Of a stretch of 64,000 bases of DNA, positions 16,068-25,216 are shown in pieces (the first letter of the stretch is position 1; each line of letters starts with the position of its first letter). A program made the position numbers and the translations under genes. The notes below the pieces were generated by a model. It saw nothing but the letters and a program-made list of their open reading frames with translations. It ran no database searches and was not told the DNA's origin. The DNA comes from an uncultured Planctomycetaceae bacterium. GTDB lineage: Bacteria > Planctomycetota > Planctomycetia > Planctomycetales > Planctomycetaceae. The stretch is taken from assembly GCA_943787265.1 (NCBI GenBank), contig CALSLT010000035.1, positions 62,001 through 126,000 of the forward strand, written 5' to 3'.

Positions 16068-17323
16068 ATGAAACTTTTTACACTGACAGCATTATTGGTC
16101 GCTCTCGCGTTTGGCCAAACCGAGGCGCGTGATCTGCATGTCGACGTCGTCATCGGCGACGACGCCAATGACGGTACGACCTCGCCGCTGAGATCCATCA
16201 GGCAGGCAATTCGAATCGCGAAGGCTGGCGACACGATCCATCTCGCGCCGGCTGTCTACCACGAATACGCAGGTTTCTACAACAAACGGGGAGAGCCGGG
16301 AAAACCGATCACTCTGGACGGGCATGGAGCCACGCTGGAAGGCTCTGATCTGATCGATCCGGCGACATGGACCGAGGTCTCACCCAGCTTGTTCAAGAAC
16401 GACGAACTCCTGCCGACGTTGAACCTTGCAATCCTGTGGCGATGGTTCTTTCTGATTGATGGCAAGATCAATCGCATGGGACGCGTGCTGAAAGGCAAAA
16501 GCGAACCGTTCCTCGAACCGGAAGAACTTAAACCCGGCGAGTGGACATTCACAGGAAATCACACAAAGTCGGCAAGCGGCTCTGATTCAGACCTGGCACG
16601 CGGCTCGTTCTTCATCAAACTGCAGCCGGGGCAAACGCTCAAGCAAGCCAACATTCGATTCCCCGTTCGGTCAGCGGGAGTCCAGTTGAGTGGCGACAAC
16701 GCACATCTTGTCGTCCGCAATCTTACAGCCACGCATTCACAGAACGACGGTTTCAATATCCACGGAGACTGTCGCAACGTCGTTTTTGAAAATATCAAAG
16801 CGATCGAATGCGGCGACGACGGCATTAGTGCTCACGAGACCGCGCAGTACCGTGTCAACGGTTTCACTTCGATCGGCAACGGAACTGGTATTTGCGACAC
16901 CGGCAGTAGCGAGACGAGTTACAACAACCTCTTCATCGCTGACTGCGTTGGTGTTGATCTCTACTTTCTGGACACCGGCCGTTACTCGGTCAGCAACGCC
17001 GTCGCTCTTGTCGTCCGCTCAGAAACCGATGATCGTCACTGGGGCGAGCCAATGTTCATTGCACACTGGCGATCGACAATCTTTATCTTCGTCGCACCGG
17101 CCATCCGGAGCCTGCGATCGTTGCGTCCCACTCGCGAGTGACCGCACGGCATCTGACGCTCGACAAGCTTGATCTGCGAGTCACTGGCGAGATGTCGTAC
17201 GACGCCTGCCTGATTAACGGTCAGCCGAACCCTGCCGACACAAAATCGCCCGGTGCCAAACTCGATCAACTCATTAAGACCGTCGTGCCTAAGTTCTACC
17301 AGTCCCGATTCCGCGACCGGTGA
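16068..17323 (+). pseudogene. Secreted parallel beta-helix protein, one frameshift
   Basis: A signal peptide (MKLFTLTALLVALAFGQTEA) is followed by a DUF1565-like opening (HVDVVIGDDANDGTTSPLRS, IRIAKAGDTIHLAPAVYHEY) and right-handed beta-helix coils (NLTATHSQNDGFNIHGDCRN, GDDGISAHETAQY) of the kind found in pectate-lyase-fold polysaccharide-degrading proteins. After WGEP (about 17050) the frame goes wrong. Adding one base there, for instance one A in the CCAATG run, restores NVHCTLAIDNLYLRRTGHPE and a sensible C-terminus to 17323, giving about 418 residues. Without repair the protein stops at 17141 with an unrelated tail. A reaction cannot be assigned. It is the first of three consecutive genes with frame breaks. 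Confidence 0.72.
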
Positions 17324-17371
17324 ATTCCGGGAGCTCCGTTCGTTTAAACTCGTCGCCGAAAGACATACCTC

Positions 17372-18925
17372 ATGAAGCTTCGAATTATCCTCGCCATCCT
17401 GCTTCTTATGGGTCTTACGAGTCTCTCGTCGACTCACCGCGGCGGACCGTGTGCTGTTTGCTTTTGATGATCACAGCATTCCGTGGCGTCATAACCTGAA
17501 GGTCACTTTGGTTCAGGCTGACAAGCATCCTGACAACCCGGTGCTGCGTCGCGGACCGAAGGGCGCACCCGATCACGGCCACGCGATCCTGTACGGCACC
17601 GTTTTCAAAGACGGCGACACCTTTCGCATGTGGTATCTCGGCATGTTTCAGACCGGGCTTTGAGAAGGGGCAGGCTCCCGGCTGGTGGCGACCGATGTGC
17701 TATGCCGAAAGCAAGGGACGGCGTGAAATGGACGAAGCCAGAATTGGGGCTGGTCGAGTTTAATGGCGACAAGAAGAACAACATCTGCCTGATCGAAGGG
17801 GCGGTTCCTTCAATGACGCTGGTCAACGATTTCCTTTCCGTCCTGTACGAACCGAACGATCCTGATCCGAGCCGTCGATACAAAGCGGCCTACATCGCTC
17901 ACATGCCCTACGACGATATCAAGGGAGGCATGAGCAACATCGGTGTCAAAGAACGTCGCGTCGGGACAACCATCTGCGCAACCAGTGCTGATGGTTTGAG
18001 CTGGAAAGTCGTGGGAGATCGACCGGCCAACGCGGGTGGCGAGCGGTTCGAAGTGTCGTCGCTCTATCGCTTCGGAGACTTCTATTACTCCACCGGGCAA
18101 CTGCTTTCGCCGTGGGCCTGGCGGCCTGACGGCAGCAAAACCGGCCGCACGACGCTGGCCTTCCGGTCTCCGGATTTTACGACTTGGTCACAAGCCACGG
18201 CTCTCGCCTACTCGCGGCCCGGACAACTGACGAACCCACCCGTTGTCGGCCAGCAGGAGCACATGGGCATGGGGCTGTGGAATCGCGGCAACGTGCTGGT
18301 TGGTCTGCACGGCATGTGGCAGGACGCCGCGACGAAACCGGCCAAAGGCGAGAGCTGGAACAAGGGCGTTCATATCGACCTTGGCCTGGTGATCAGCAAC
18401 GACGGCGTGCACTTCCGCGAGCCGGTTCCCAACTTCAAGATCATCGCCCGTGGTGAACCGGGAGCATGGGATGACGTCGCTTTGCTGCAGGGGCATGCCT
18501 TCGTCAATCACGGCGACCGAACCATGATGTGGTACTCCCACTGGGACACGGGGGGCAATCTCAAGACGATGGAGATCGGTCTGGCGACGTTGCGGCGAGA
18601 CGGCTTCGGCTACCTGTCGGCTCAGGAAGAGGACAACGACTCCGAGTTCATCACCGACTTTTTCGAACTCGATGAGAACGAGACAATCCACCTGAACGTC
18701 TCGGGAGTTTCGCCCGACGTGCCGCTGACGGTTGAACTGCTGGATCGTCGAGCCCAACCGATTCCGGGTTACACCACGACGATTTCCACCAGCGGTCTCC
18801 GTGTTCCTATCGAATGGTCAAAGCCTGCAACCGCCGGTCGTAAGCGAGCCTTGAGAGTTCGCTACCCTGTCGGTAGTCAGGCACACGTTTACGCGATTTA
18901 CCTCGGTGGGCAGGAAACGAAGTAA
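17372..18925 (+). pseudogene. Glycosidase-like beta-propeller protein, three frameshifts
   Basis: ATG at 17372 begins a good signal peptide (MKLRIILAILLLMGL), but the frame must shift at about 17435 to reach ADRVLFAFDDHSIPWRHN, again at 17655-17658 (TG to FEKGQAPGWWRPMCYAESK), and again in the GGG run at 17715-17717 to reach DGVKWTKPELGLVEFNG. Each shift corresponds to one extra base, and the repaired product is about 516 residues. The remaining frame is intact to 18925. Propeller blades with SADGLSWKV, SPDFTTWSQ, GDTFRMWYLGMF and AWDDVALLQGHAFVNHGD resemble the GH32/43/68 superfamily; the last 100 residues form a beta-sandwich-like tail. As it stands it would not give a full-length exported protein unless the indels are assembly errors. 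Confidence 0.65.
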
Positions 18926-18962
18926 GCGTGGCCGCAACCAGACTGAGGATGCTCGCACAAAG

Positions 18963-19012
18963 ACACGAAGGCACAAAGTTGCCCCCTGCTTCGCGTCTTT
19001 GTGCCTTCGTGT
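18963..19012. repeat. Perfect 16-bp hairpin repeat
   Basis: ACACGAAGGCACAAAG (18963-18978) is exactly complementary to CTTTGTGCCTTCGTGT (18997-19012) across an 18-base loop. The core (CACGAAGGCACAAAG) is a wording common in dispersed planctomycete repeats and is related to the hairpin at 2692-2766. It fills most of the gap between two genes on the same strand and could end transcription. Confidence 0.7.
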
Positions 19013-19110
19013 GAGATTCAAAAGCGTGCACGGCTCGCATGCCTGGCGACGGCTTCTGATGAAAAACCAAATAGCTACAGACTGTCAGCGGCAAAACTGG
19101 ATTCCCCATC

Positions 19111-20845
19111 ATGAAGAATCTTTCGCTATTCGTAGCCGCTGTTGCCTTGCTGGCGACTCAGTGCCACTCCGACGAGCCAGGTTTCTCCCCCGATCCGACT
19201 GTTATTAAGAGAGGCATCGTCGGCCTGTGGATGATGGGGCAATCTCTGTGCGACGGCAGCGAGTCTTTGCCGATCGTTACGCCGACTGATACGGGATGGG
19301 GGAACTACCGATTCAAACGAGGGGTGCGTACCTGGGTTTACGGCGATCATGTTTCCACGCCGGAAGAGCGTCCCGCTGAACAGTTTGGATTCACGCCTCT
19401 TACCGCGAAGAAATACGGAGGCCTTGGTGAAACCATCGCCAACGGCCTGGCGGATCATTTGAAAGCGGCTTCAACCCGCTCCGACCGCCACAGGATATCG
19501 CGAGAGAAAGAAGCTCCCCACTTTCTCACCGCCTATGCGGGCCAGGGTGGACGTTTCATTGATGAACTTTCCGACGTCGATCAGTCGACGGACCCGCGCA
19601 CTCCAACCTCGAGACAGCATGGCGGCGGCTATTACCAGACCAGTCTCGATGACGCTCGTCGAGCCAGGGGACAAGCGTCATCGATGGGCGAGGACTTTGC
19701 AATCGCCGCTCTGATCTGGATGCAAGGCGAAGCGAATGGAGGCCCAACCGGCGGCATCGTGCCAGCTCGATGGGAGACAGAAATCACTCGACCGGCCGGC
19801 CAACTATGGTATCGCGATCGGCTGATCGACTACCGAAAGAACTGGTCAAACGATCTGACACGGATCACGGGGCAGGCCGGCGAGATTCCCATGTTTACCT
19901 ACCAGACGCTGGGCCCGGCTGGCGAAGCTCAACTGATGGCTGCCGACCTGGATCCAAACATCACGATGGTCGGCCCTCACTACATGGTGCCGAGTGCTGT
20001 CAACAGTCGTTACGCCGGTCGACATGGCGATCCTATTCACATGTCAGCAGACGGCGAACGCTGGTATGGCGAACAAGTTGGAAAGGTCATTCATCGTGTC
20101 CTCACGAAAGGCGAGACATGGCAGCCGCTGCGGCCGCAAAAGGCGTGGATCGCCACGGATCGAACCAGTGTCCTGGTGAACTTCCAGGTTCCGCGGCCGC
20201 CGCTGGTTCTGGATGAAACATTTCTTCCTCGTGAACAGTACGCGATGGGCGACGGCTTCCATTCCTTGTACGGCTTCCAGATTCGAGACGCAGTTCGTGC
20301 GGTCTCAGCAATCACAGCTGTCGAAGTCGAATCGCCAACGCTCATCAGAATCCGATTGGCGACGCCGCTGAAAGAAGGTGCCACATTCACGCTCAACTAC
20401 GGCCTGCCTTACTCAGGCCGCGTTGGAACGATCGCGGACATTCAAACAGGCCCGGAGCTTGCCGGGCAGCCCACAACAGACCTGCTTCTTGATGGAACTG
20501 TTGGCGACGAACTGCAGCCACTGCTCGCCGAGGGCGCTCTTCTACGTTACCAACATGCTCACCGGTGACGCTTACGCGCGAGCACCGATTCGACACGTTT
20601 CCGAAGACGATGGAGTCACCGTGCTTCGCTTCGAGAATCGCGAACGCCGCAACCACAAAGACTTTTCCGTGGGACAATCGCTGACCGCACTCCGTAGCTA
20701 CTCCTATGGGAACTTGCGCGACTCCGATCCCGAGAAGGCAATCTATCAGTTCGCCGACTCCGCCTACGGCACCCGAGCTGGGCAATCCTATCCGTTGTGG
20801 AACTGGTGCGTCCTGTTCAATCAATTTCCCATTTCAGAGCGATGA
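19111..20845 (+). pseudogene. Secreted sialate O-acetylesterase-like SGNH protein, one frameshift
   Basis: A signal peptide (MKNLSLFVAAVALLATQCHS) leads into an SGNH/SASA-like fold. IVGLWMMGQSLCDGSES corresponds to the GQSN-type catalytic serine block, FAIAALIWMQGEANGG to block II, and GDPIHMSADGERWYGEQVGK to the His-containing block. A beta-rich C-terminal region follows (LVNFQVPRPPLVLDE, GATFTLNYGLPYSG). At about 20530-20541 one extra base breaks the frame: the first frame stops at 20568, while the other continues sensibly (LFYVTNMLTGDAYARAPIRH) to 20845 and ends in YPLWNWCVLFNQFPI. The repaired length is about 577 residues. Family enzymes remove acetyl groups from sugars; the substrate here is unknown. 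Confidence 0.72.
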
Positions 20846-20968
20846 ACATCTCAGCAAAAATATTAGTTGTGGAATGTCGTGCGTGCGTCGGGCCAAAACA
20901 TCAACGGGTTCTCAAAGCGAGCCACATCTCTGAGCAATTTGCGGCTCGGTCCGAAAGCCCCGCGTCAT

Positions 20969-21811
20969 TCACTTGCTCAATTTTTCCGCACGCAACAATT
21001 TCGCAAGGTATCGGGCAGTCTCGTCTGCGATGACGTTGTAGCCGGCGAGGTTGGGATGCCGGTCGGAGGTCCATCCGGGAAGATGGCCGAGAATGCCGTC
21101 GAGTTCGTTGTCCATCACCACGACTCGCCCCCCATGCACATAAGGCTTCACCAGCGGCAGATATTTTGCGGGCACTTTCTCCACCGGATAGCGCCGGTAG
21201 TTGAGCATGTTGTGCCCCTTCTTCAGCTCGGCGGCGTAACGCGGGTAGATATCGAAGACCGGCAACTTCTCCTTTTTCGCGACCCGGCGCACGAGGTCGT
21301 TGATCTCCTTGCTGGCCTCTTTGCCCGAGAATGGAATCACGGTCATGGGAATGATTCGGGCCTTTGGATGGTCCTTGCGCAGGCGCGCGATAAGCTCGTG
21401 GAAATCCTTCGGAAAATTCTCGGTGAAATTCTCGCGACGCGCCCGGTCGTTCAGCCCGTAGCGAATGAAGATGAAGTCCAGGCCGGGCAGCTTCTCGCCA
21501 TTGCGTTCATAGCGCTTTGAAGTGAACAGCCTCTGGATGTACTCCCCGCTCAGGCTTGAGTTGATCACATGGCACGGCGGCAGATCGCCCTCCGCAGCGA
21601 GGAGGAGCTCGATCACCTTTTCCAGATGAGGCCCCTTGGGTTTCAGCAGTCGGGGAATGCTGCCTTCGGTGGTGCTGTCGCCCAGCAGGAGGATCTGCAC
21701 CTTCCCTTCGTACTCCGCTTTTGCCGACCTCAACAGAACGACAACCATGATCAGTGCGAAGAACACCCGAGCTACCGGGACGACCGAGCGGAGTCTAGAC
21801 ATTTCGATCAT
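20969..21811 (-). CDS. SGNH/GDSL-family hydrolase, exported
   Basis: 280 residues from ATG 21811; a GTG at 21856 would add 15 polar residues before the signal peptide and is less likely. After the hydrophobic leader (VFFALIMVVVLLRSAKA) comes block I, ILLLGDSTTEGSIPRLL, with the nucleophile in GDS. Then INSSLSGEYIQRL (block II Gly), FIFIRYGLNDRAR (block III GxND) and SDRHPNLAGYNVIADETA (block V with catalytic Asp and His). Such enzymes are carbohydrate esterases or lipases. It is transcribed toward the sialate-esterase-like gene and is followed closely by the PPOX-fold gene on the same strand. Confidence 0.85.
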   Translation of the reverse strand: MIEMSRLRSVVPVARVFFALIMVVVLLRSAKAEYEGKVQILLLGDSTTEGSIPRLLKPKGPHLEKVIELLLAAEGDLPPCHVINSSLSGEYIQRLFTSKRYERNGEKLPGLDFIFIRYGLNDRARRENFTENFPKDFHELIARLRKDHPKARIIPMTVIPFSGKEASKEINDLVRRVAKKEKLPVFDIYPRYAAELKKGHNMLNYRRYPVEKVPAKYLPLVKPYVHGGRVVVMDNELDGILGHLPGWTSDRHPNLAGYNVIADETARYLAKLLRAEKLSK

Positions 21812-21898
21812 GAGATCATTCTTTTCTGTGAGGACCGCAGAAGCAGGCTGAGCCACAATGCGATGGATGGTTAAACATGCCGGAATGACGAACGACCA

Positions 21899-22534
21899 TC
21901 AATAGAGCCGATCGGCGTACGACTGTTGAATCTGCTCGTCCAGCGACTCCACAGACTCATCGATATTCGTCTGGTCGATAAGGATCTCGGCGAAACACGA
22001 AAGTCCTGGCGTCTTAAGTGGCTCCGGCGGCTCCCAGAGTTTTGACCGGATTAAGGCCTTCGCGCATTGTAAGTAGCATTCTTCCACTTCAACCGCGATG
22101 CCGATCGCCGACTGCCGTCCCTGGACGGCCAGCGATTCGAGGACTTCCTCATCGCGGATCACGCAGGCCGAGCCGTTTACTCGCAGCGTTTCGCCAAGTC
22201 CGGGGATAACGAACAGCAACCCGACGCGACCGTTCTCGATGATGTTCTGAAGCGAGTCCGCTCGGCGATTTCCCGGACGCTCAGCGAGAACCAACGTCTT
22301 TGGGTCCAGCACCTGTGCGACCGCAGGTAGATCACCACGCGGCGAAACATCACATCGCCCGTCACGCCCGTATGTCCCCAGCAACGCAAACGGAGCCTCG
22401 GCAATAAACGCCTGCATGTGGCGGTCGAGTTCCGATAGTTGTTTGCGAATTACAAGTTCACTCGGTGAGCCGATCAGGGACTCAAGTTCGTTGGCGGAAG
22501 TCACTCGATGATTGAACTGCTCAAGACCCATCAT
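21899..22534 (-). CDS. Pyridoxamine 5'-phosphate oxidase-like flavoprotein (MSMEG_1061 type)
   Basis: 211 residues with the split-barrel FMN-binding fold. LESLIGSPSELVIRKQLSEL, the leading helix typical of the MSMEG_1061 subgroup, is followed by PFALLGTYGRDGRCDVSPRG, LVLAERPGNRRADSLQNI and GRVGLLFVIPGLGETLRVNG, which frame the expected FMN phosphate site. C-terminal residues include LQCAKALIRSKLW, also characteristic. Members are probably FMN- or F420-dependent reductases acting on small molecules; the substrate is unknown. ATG at 22534 or 22531 could be the start; a GTG at 22540 is less likely. There is no signal peptide, so it is cytoplasmic, unlike its secreted neighbours. Confidence 0.85.
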   Translation of the reverse strand: MMGLEQFNHRVTSANELESLIGSPSELVIRKQLSELDRHMQAFIAEAPFALLGTYGRDGRCDVSPRGDLPAVAQVLDPKTLVLAERPGNRRADSLQNIIENGRVGLLFVIPGLGETLRVNGSACVIRDEEVLESLAVQGRQSAIGIAVEVEECYLQCAKALIRSKLWEPPEPLKTPGLSCFAEILIDQTNIDESVESLDEQIQQSYADRLY

Positions 22535-22620
22535 GATCACCGTATTGAACCGTGCGCGGATCGGAAACCAGGATGATGCCGATCAATCCGAAAATCCACT
22601 TTGGTTTACGTTCTGAATGA

Positions 22621-23553
22621 TTAACGTGACTCTAAATCAGGGCGATGGCTCTCGAAGAACATCCTGGCAGTTTCGAAGTACTTTTCCGTGAAGAACTGCT
22701 TCCCTCCGTGGCCAGCCTTGTCGAGTACTACCAGCCGAGCCTGCAGGCCAGCTTCCTCGTATAGCTTCGCAATGTGCTCACTCTGATCGAGAAGCACTGT
22801 CGTATCGATCTTCCCATGAAAAATCAGCAGAGGCGGATCGTCTTTGGAAACGTAATGAGCGGGGCTCGCAAACTTCTCTACCTCGGGATCAAGCCGAGCG
22901 TTCTTTACGCCGCCTAACAGTGCGAAACTTCCCGACTTATCAGTGTAGGCACGGCCCGGCTGAGTCCTGCCTCGCAGTACAAAATCGGACGGGCCAAAGT
23001 AATCGATGACTGCCTGTGTGGCCGATGACTGATCCAAATTGCCACCAACGCTACCTTCCAGCTTCTTCACGCCACTTGAAACGCCCATCATGAGCGCGAG
23101 ATGCCCACCAGCGGAACTTCCAGCAACTCCGATCCAGTCAGCGTTGTATCCGTACTTATCGGCATTGGCGCGGAGCCACCGAACGGCCGCTTTGCAGTCG
23201 TGAATCTGTGCGGGAAAAATTGCATCTTTCGAGAATCGATAGCTGATACTCGCAATGGCAAAACCATCCTTTGTCAGGCCAAGAAGTGGAACTTTCTTTC
23301 TTGATCCAGCTCGCCAGCCGCCGCCGTGAATCCACACGACCAGCGGTGCCTTCGCATTTCCCGACGGTAGATAGAGGTCGAGCTTCAGTTGGTGGCCGTC
23401 AACTTCTGCGAAGGCGATATCGCGATGTGTTTTGCGACCTGCATCGTCATCAGCAGAAGCAACAGAACCATGCGAAATCCCAAGCAACACAAGCATGACG
23501 ACGCATCGATTAAACACTTCACTGTGATTCACTATGATGGTCCTTGACTGCAC
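22621..23553 (-). CDS. Secreted alpha/beta hydrolase (BD-FAE/lipase-like)
   Basis: 310 residues if the GTG at 23553 is used; ATG at 23496 would give a shorter leader (MLVLLGISHGSVASA). It carries the acetyl-esterase/feruloyl-esterase-like fold: oxyanion motif VVWIHGGGWRAGS, nucleophile elbow GVAGSSAGGHLA, acid LLIFHGKIDTTVLLDQS and base in DKAGHGGKQF. The insert with YFGPSDFVLRG between elbow and acid is usual for this group. Probable role is deacylation of polysaccharides outside the cytoplasm. A paralogue with the same organisation is at 57277-58197. It follows the FAD oxidoreductase gene on the same strand with a 45-base gap. Confidence 0.87.
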   Translation of the reverse strand: MQSRTIIVNHSEVFNRCVVMLVLLGISHGSVASADDDAGRKTHRDIAFAEVDGHQLKLDLYLPSGNAKAPLVVWIHGGGWRAGSRKKVPLLGLTKDGFAIASISYRFSKDAIFPAQIHDCKAAVRWLRANADKYGYNADWIGVAGSSAGGHLALMMGVSSGVKKLEGSVGGNLDQSSATQAVIDYFGPSDFVLRGRTQPGRAYTDKSGSFALLGGVKNARLDPEVEKFASPAHYVSKDDPPLLIFHGKIDTTVLLDQSEHIAKLYEEAGLQARLVVLDKAGHGGKQFFTEKYFETARMFFESHRPDLESR

Positions 23554-23598
23554 TTCTCTGGAAGATTGTCGAATGCAGATGGCGGAAAAATATTGCCT

Positions 23599-25047
23599 CT
23601 AGGTGTGTCTGATGTCGGCCCAGGTGAGTTCGTGCGGCATCACATTCTTCGCCACAGAAACCGCCGCCGCCAGCCCTGCGGCTTCTCCCATTGGAACGGA
23701 GTTGCCAGTCACCCGATAACTGGAATGCGCAATAAAATCGCCGCTGATGCAGCGTCCAGCCATCAACAATCCGTCGACATCCGCCGCAACGAGGGACGGA
23801 TACGGAATGTCGTAAGGTTTGTGACCACCGGCCTTATAGTCCCTGCTGATCTCTTTATTGCCATGAGCATCCAGTGCATGCACGTCGATTGGAAACCTGG
23901 CCCGACACACGGCTTGCTCATGCTGCAGCCCTTTTGCAACGTCTTCTGCCGTGATCACATAGCGTCCCCGGATTCGTCGCCCCTCGCGGACACCAATCTG
24001 CTCGGCAGTGGCGACGACTGACAAGTTCTGCCACGAACCGCCGAGCTTCCGCAGTCCGTCGACAATTTCGTGGACTTCACGACGGGCACGGATCGTTGCC
24101 TCAGTGATCGCGTCCGCGTCGAAAGCCGACACGCCGTACTCATGATTGGTCATGATCGAATAGATGCCGCTATGTAAGTGCCGCAACGTTGGCGCACGAT
24201 ACGAAGGAGTTATTCCATGATCTTCCATCAACTTCAGTAGCCGTCGCTTGGCTTCCGAGCCGGTTTCGCGGATGAAAGGTCGAATCGCATCCGGATCAAC
24301 GCCCGTCAGAAGTGCCAGCATCGACATTGGTTGACACCCGCAATCCTCACCAATGCCCACGTCAAAACGGCAGCCGGCATGAGCCGCCAAGTCGCCGTCG
24401 CCGCTGCAGTCGACAAAGCGTTCTGCGAGCCACGCCTCACGACCGGATTTCGATTCCGTCAGTACGCCGACAACTCGATTTCGGTCATCTGTCACTGCGC
24501 CGACAAGTCGAGTATGCAAACGAATCTTCACGCCCGCTTCCACACAGAGTTCTTCAAGCACCATCTTGGCGATCTCAGGATCGTAGACGGTCCCCTTAGT
24601 GTCGCGGGCAATCTGACTTCCGCGCGAGGCAAACGACTTTAACAACTCGGACATGATGCCCGACTTGTTTTCTCCATCCAGAATCTTCGTCAACAGACCG
24701 ACAGTCCAGACGCCCCCAAGGCAACCCGCGACTTCAATCAACTGCACAGAAGCGCCTGCTCGAGCAGCAGCAAGAGCGGCACCAATTCCCGCTGGGCCGC
24801 CGCCACAAACGAGGACGTCGGTCTTTCCAGCAATTGGAATCGCCCGTTGCTGTTCGAGCAACTGTTTGCCGTCTTTCGAAAGTCCGCCATTCGTTCGCAG
24901 GACATCGCCAGCAACGGGATTCGCAACGCGAGACGAGCCACCCGCATCCGCAGCTTGAGTATCCGGCGACGTCAACGACGCCGAAACAATCAACCCGCTC
25001 GACGTCGTTCGAAGAAACTGCCGTCGTGAAAAATTCGATGCTGACAT
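23599..25047 (-). CDS. Tat-exported FAD-dependent oxidoreductase
   Basis: 482 residues from ATG 25047, chosen because it places the twin-arginine signal (FSRRQFLRTTSSG) at the N-terminus; the upstream frame to 25086 is non-protein-like. The Rossmann dinucleotide motif VLVCGGGPAGIGAALAAARAG binds FAD, and SVQLIEVAGCLGGVWTVGLL follows as in the FAD_oxidored family. RFVDCSGDGDLAAHAGCRFD and LLMAGRCISGDFIAHSSYRV supply the second nucleotide-binding and C-terminal elements. Such proteins are abundant in planctomycetes; substrates are mostly undefined, though sugar or polyol oxidation is suspected. The gene lies directly upstream of a secreted hydrolase. Confidence 0.87.
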   Translation of the reverse strand: MSASNFSRRQFLRTTSSGLIVSASLTSPDTQAADAGGSSRVANPVAGDVLRTNGGLSKDGKQLLEQQRAIPIAGKTDVLVCGGGPAGIGAALAAARAGASVQLIEVAGCLGGVWTVGLLTKILDGENKSGIMSELLKSFASRGSQIARDTKGTVYDPEIAKMVLEELCVEAGVKIRLHTRLVGAVTDDRNRVVGVLTESKSGREAWLAERFVDCSGDGDLAAHAGCRFDVGIGEDCGCQPMSMLALLTGVDPDAIRPFIRETGSEAKRRLLKLMEDHGITPSYRAPTLRHLHSGIYSIMTNHEYGVSAFDADAITEATIRARREVHEIVDGLRKLGGSWQNLSVVATAEQIGVREGRRIRGRYVITAEDVAKGLQHEQAVCRARFPIDVHALDAHGNKEISRDYKAGGHKPYDIPYPSLVAADVDGLLMAGRCISGDFIAHSSYRVTGNSVPMGEAAGLAAAVSVAKNVMPHELTWADIRHT

Positions 25048-25216
25048 GAGAATCCCTGGCTGCCGAGTTTCAGTTCTGAATGGCACCTAAGCAATTTGAC
25101 TTTGAGTCTGTCATCAGACAAGTCAATTGATTCGTTTGGCACCCAGCCGAAGTGAATTCGTCGTGTTCCGTACACGTGCAAAGCCAAGTGAAGAGTCGGC
25201 TGATACAACGCTGCAG

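Noticed and set aside
20867..21520. Plus-strand open frame of 217 codons
   Set aside because: Antisense to the SGNH hydrolase, whose catalytic blocks are all intact on the minus strand.
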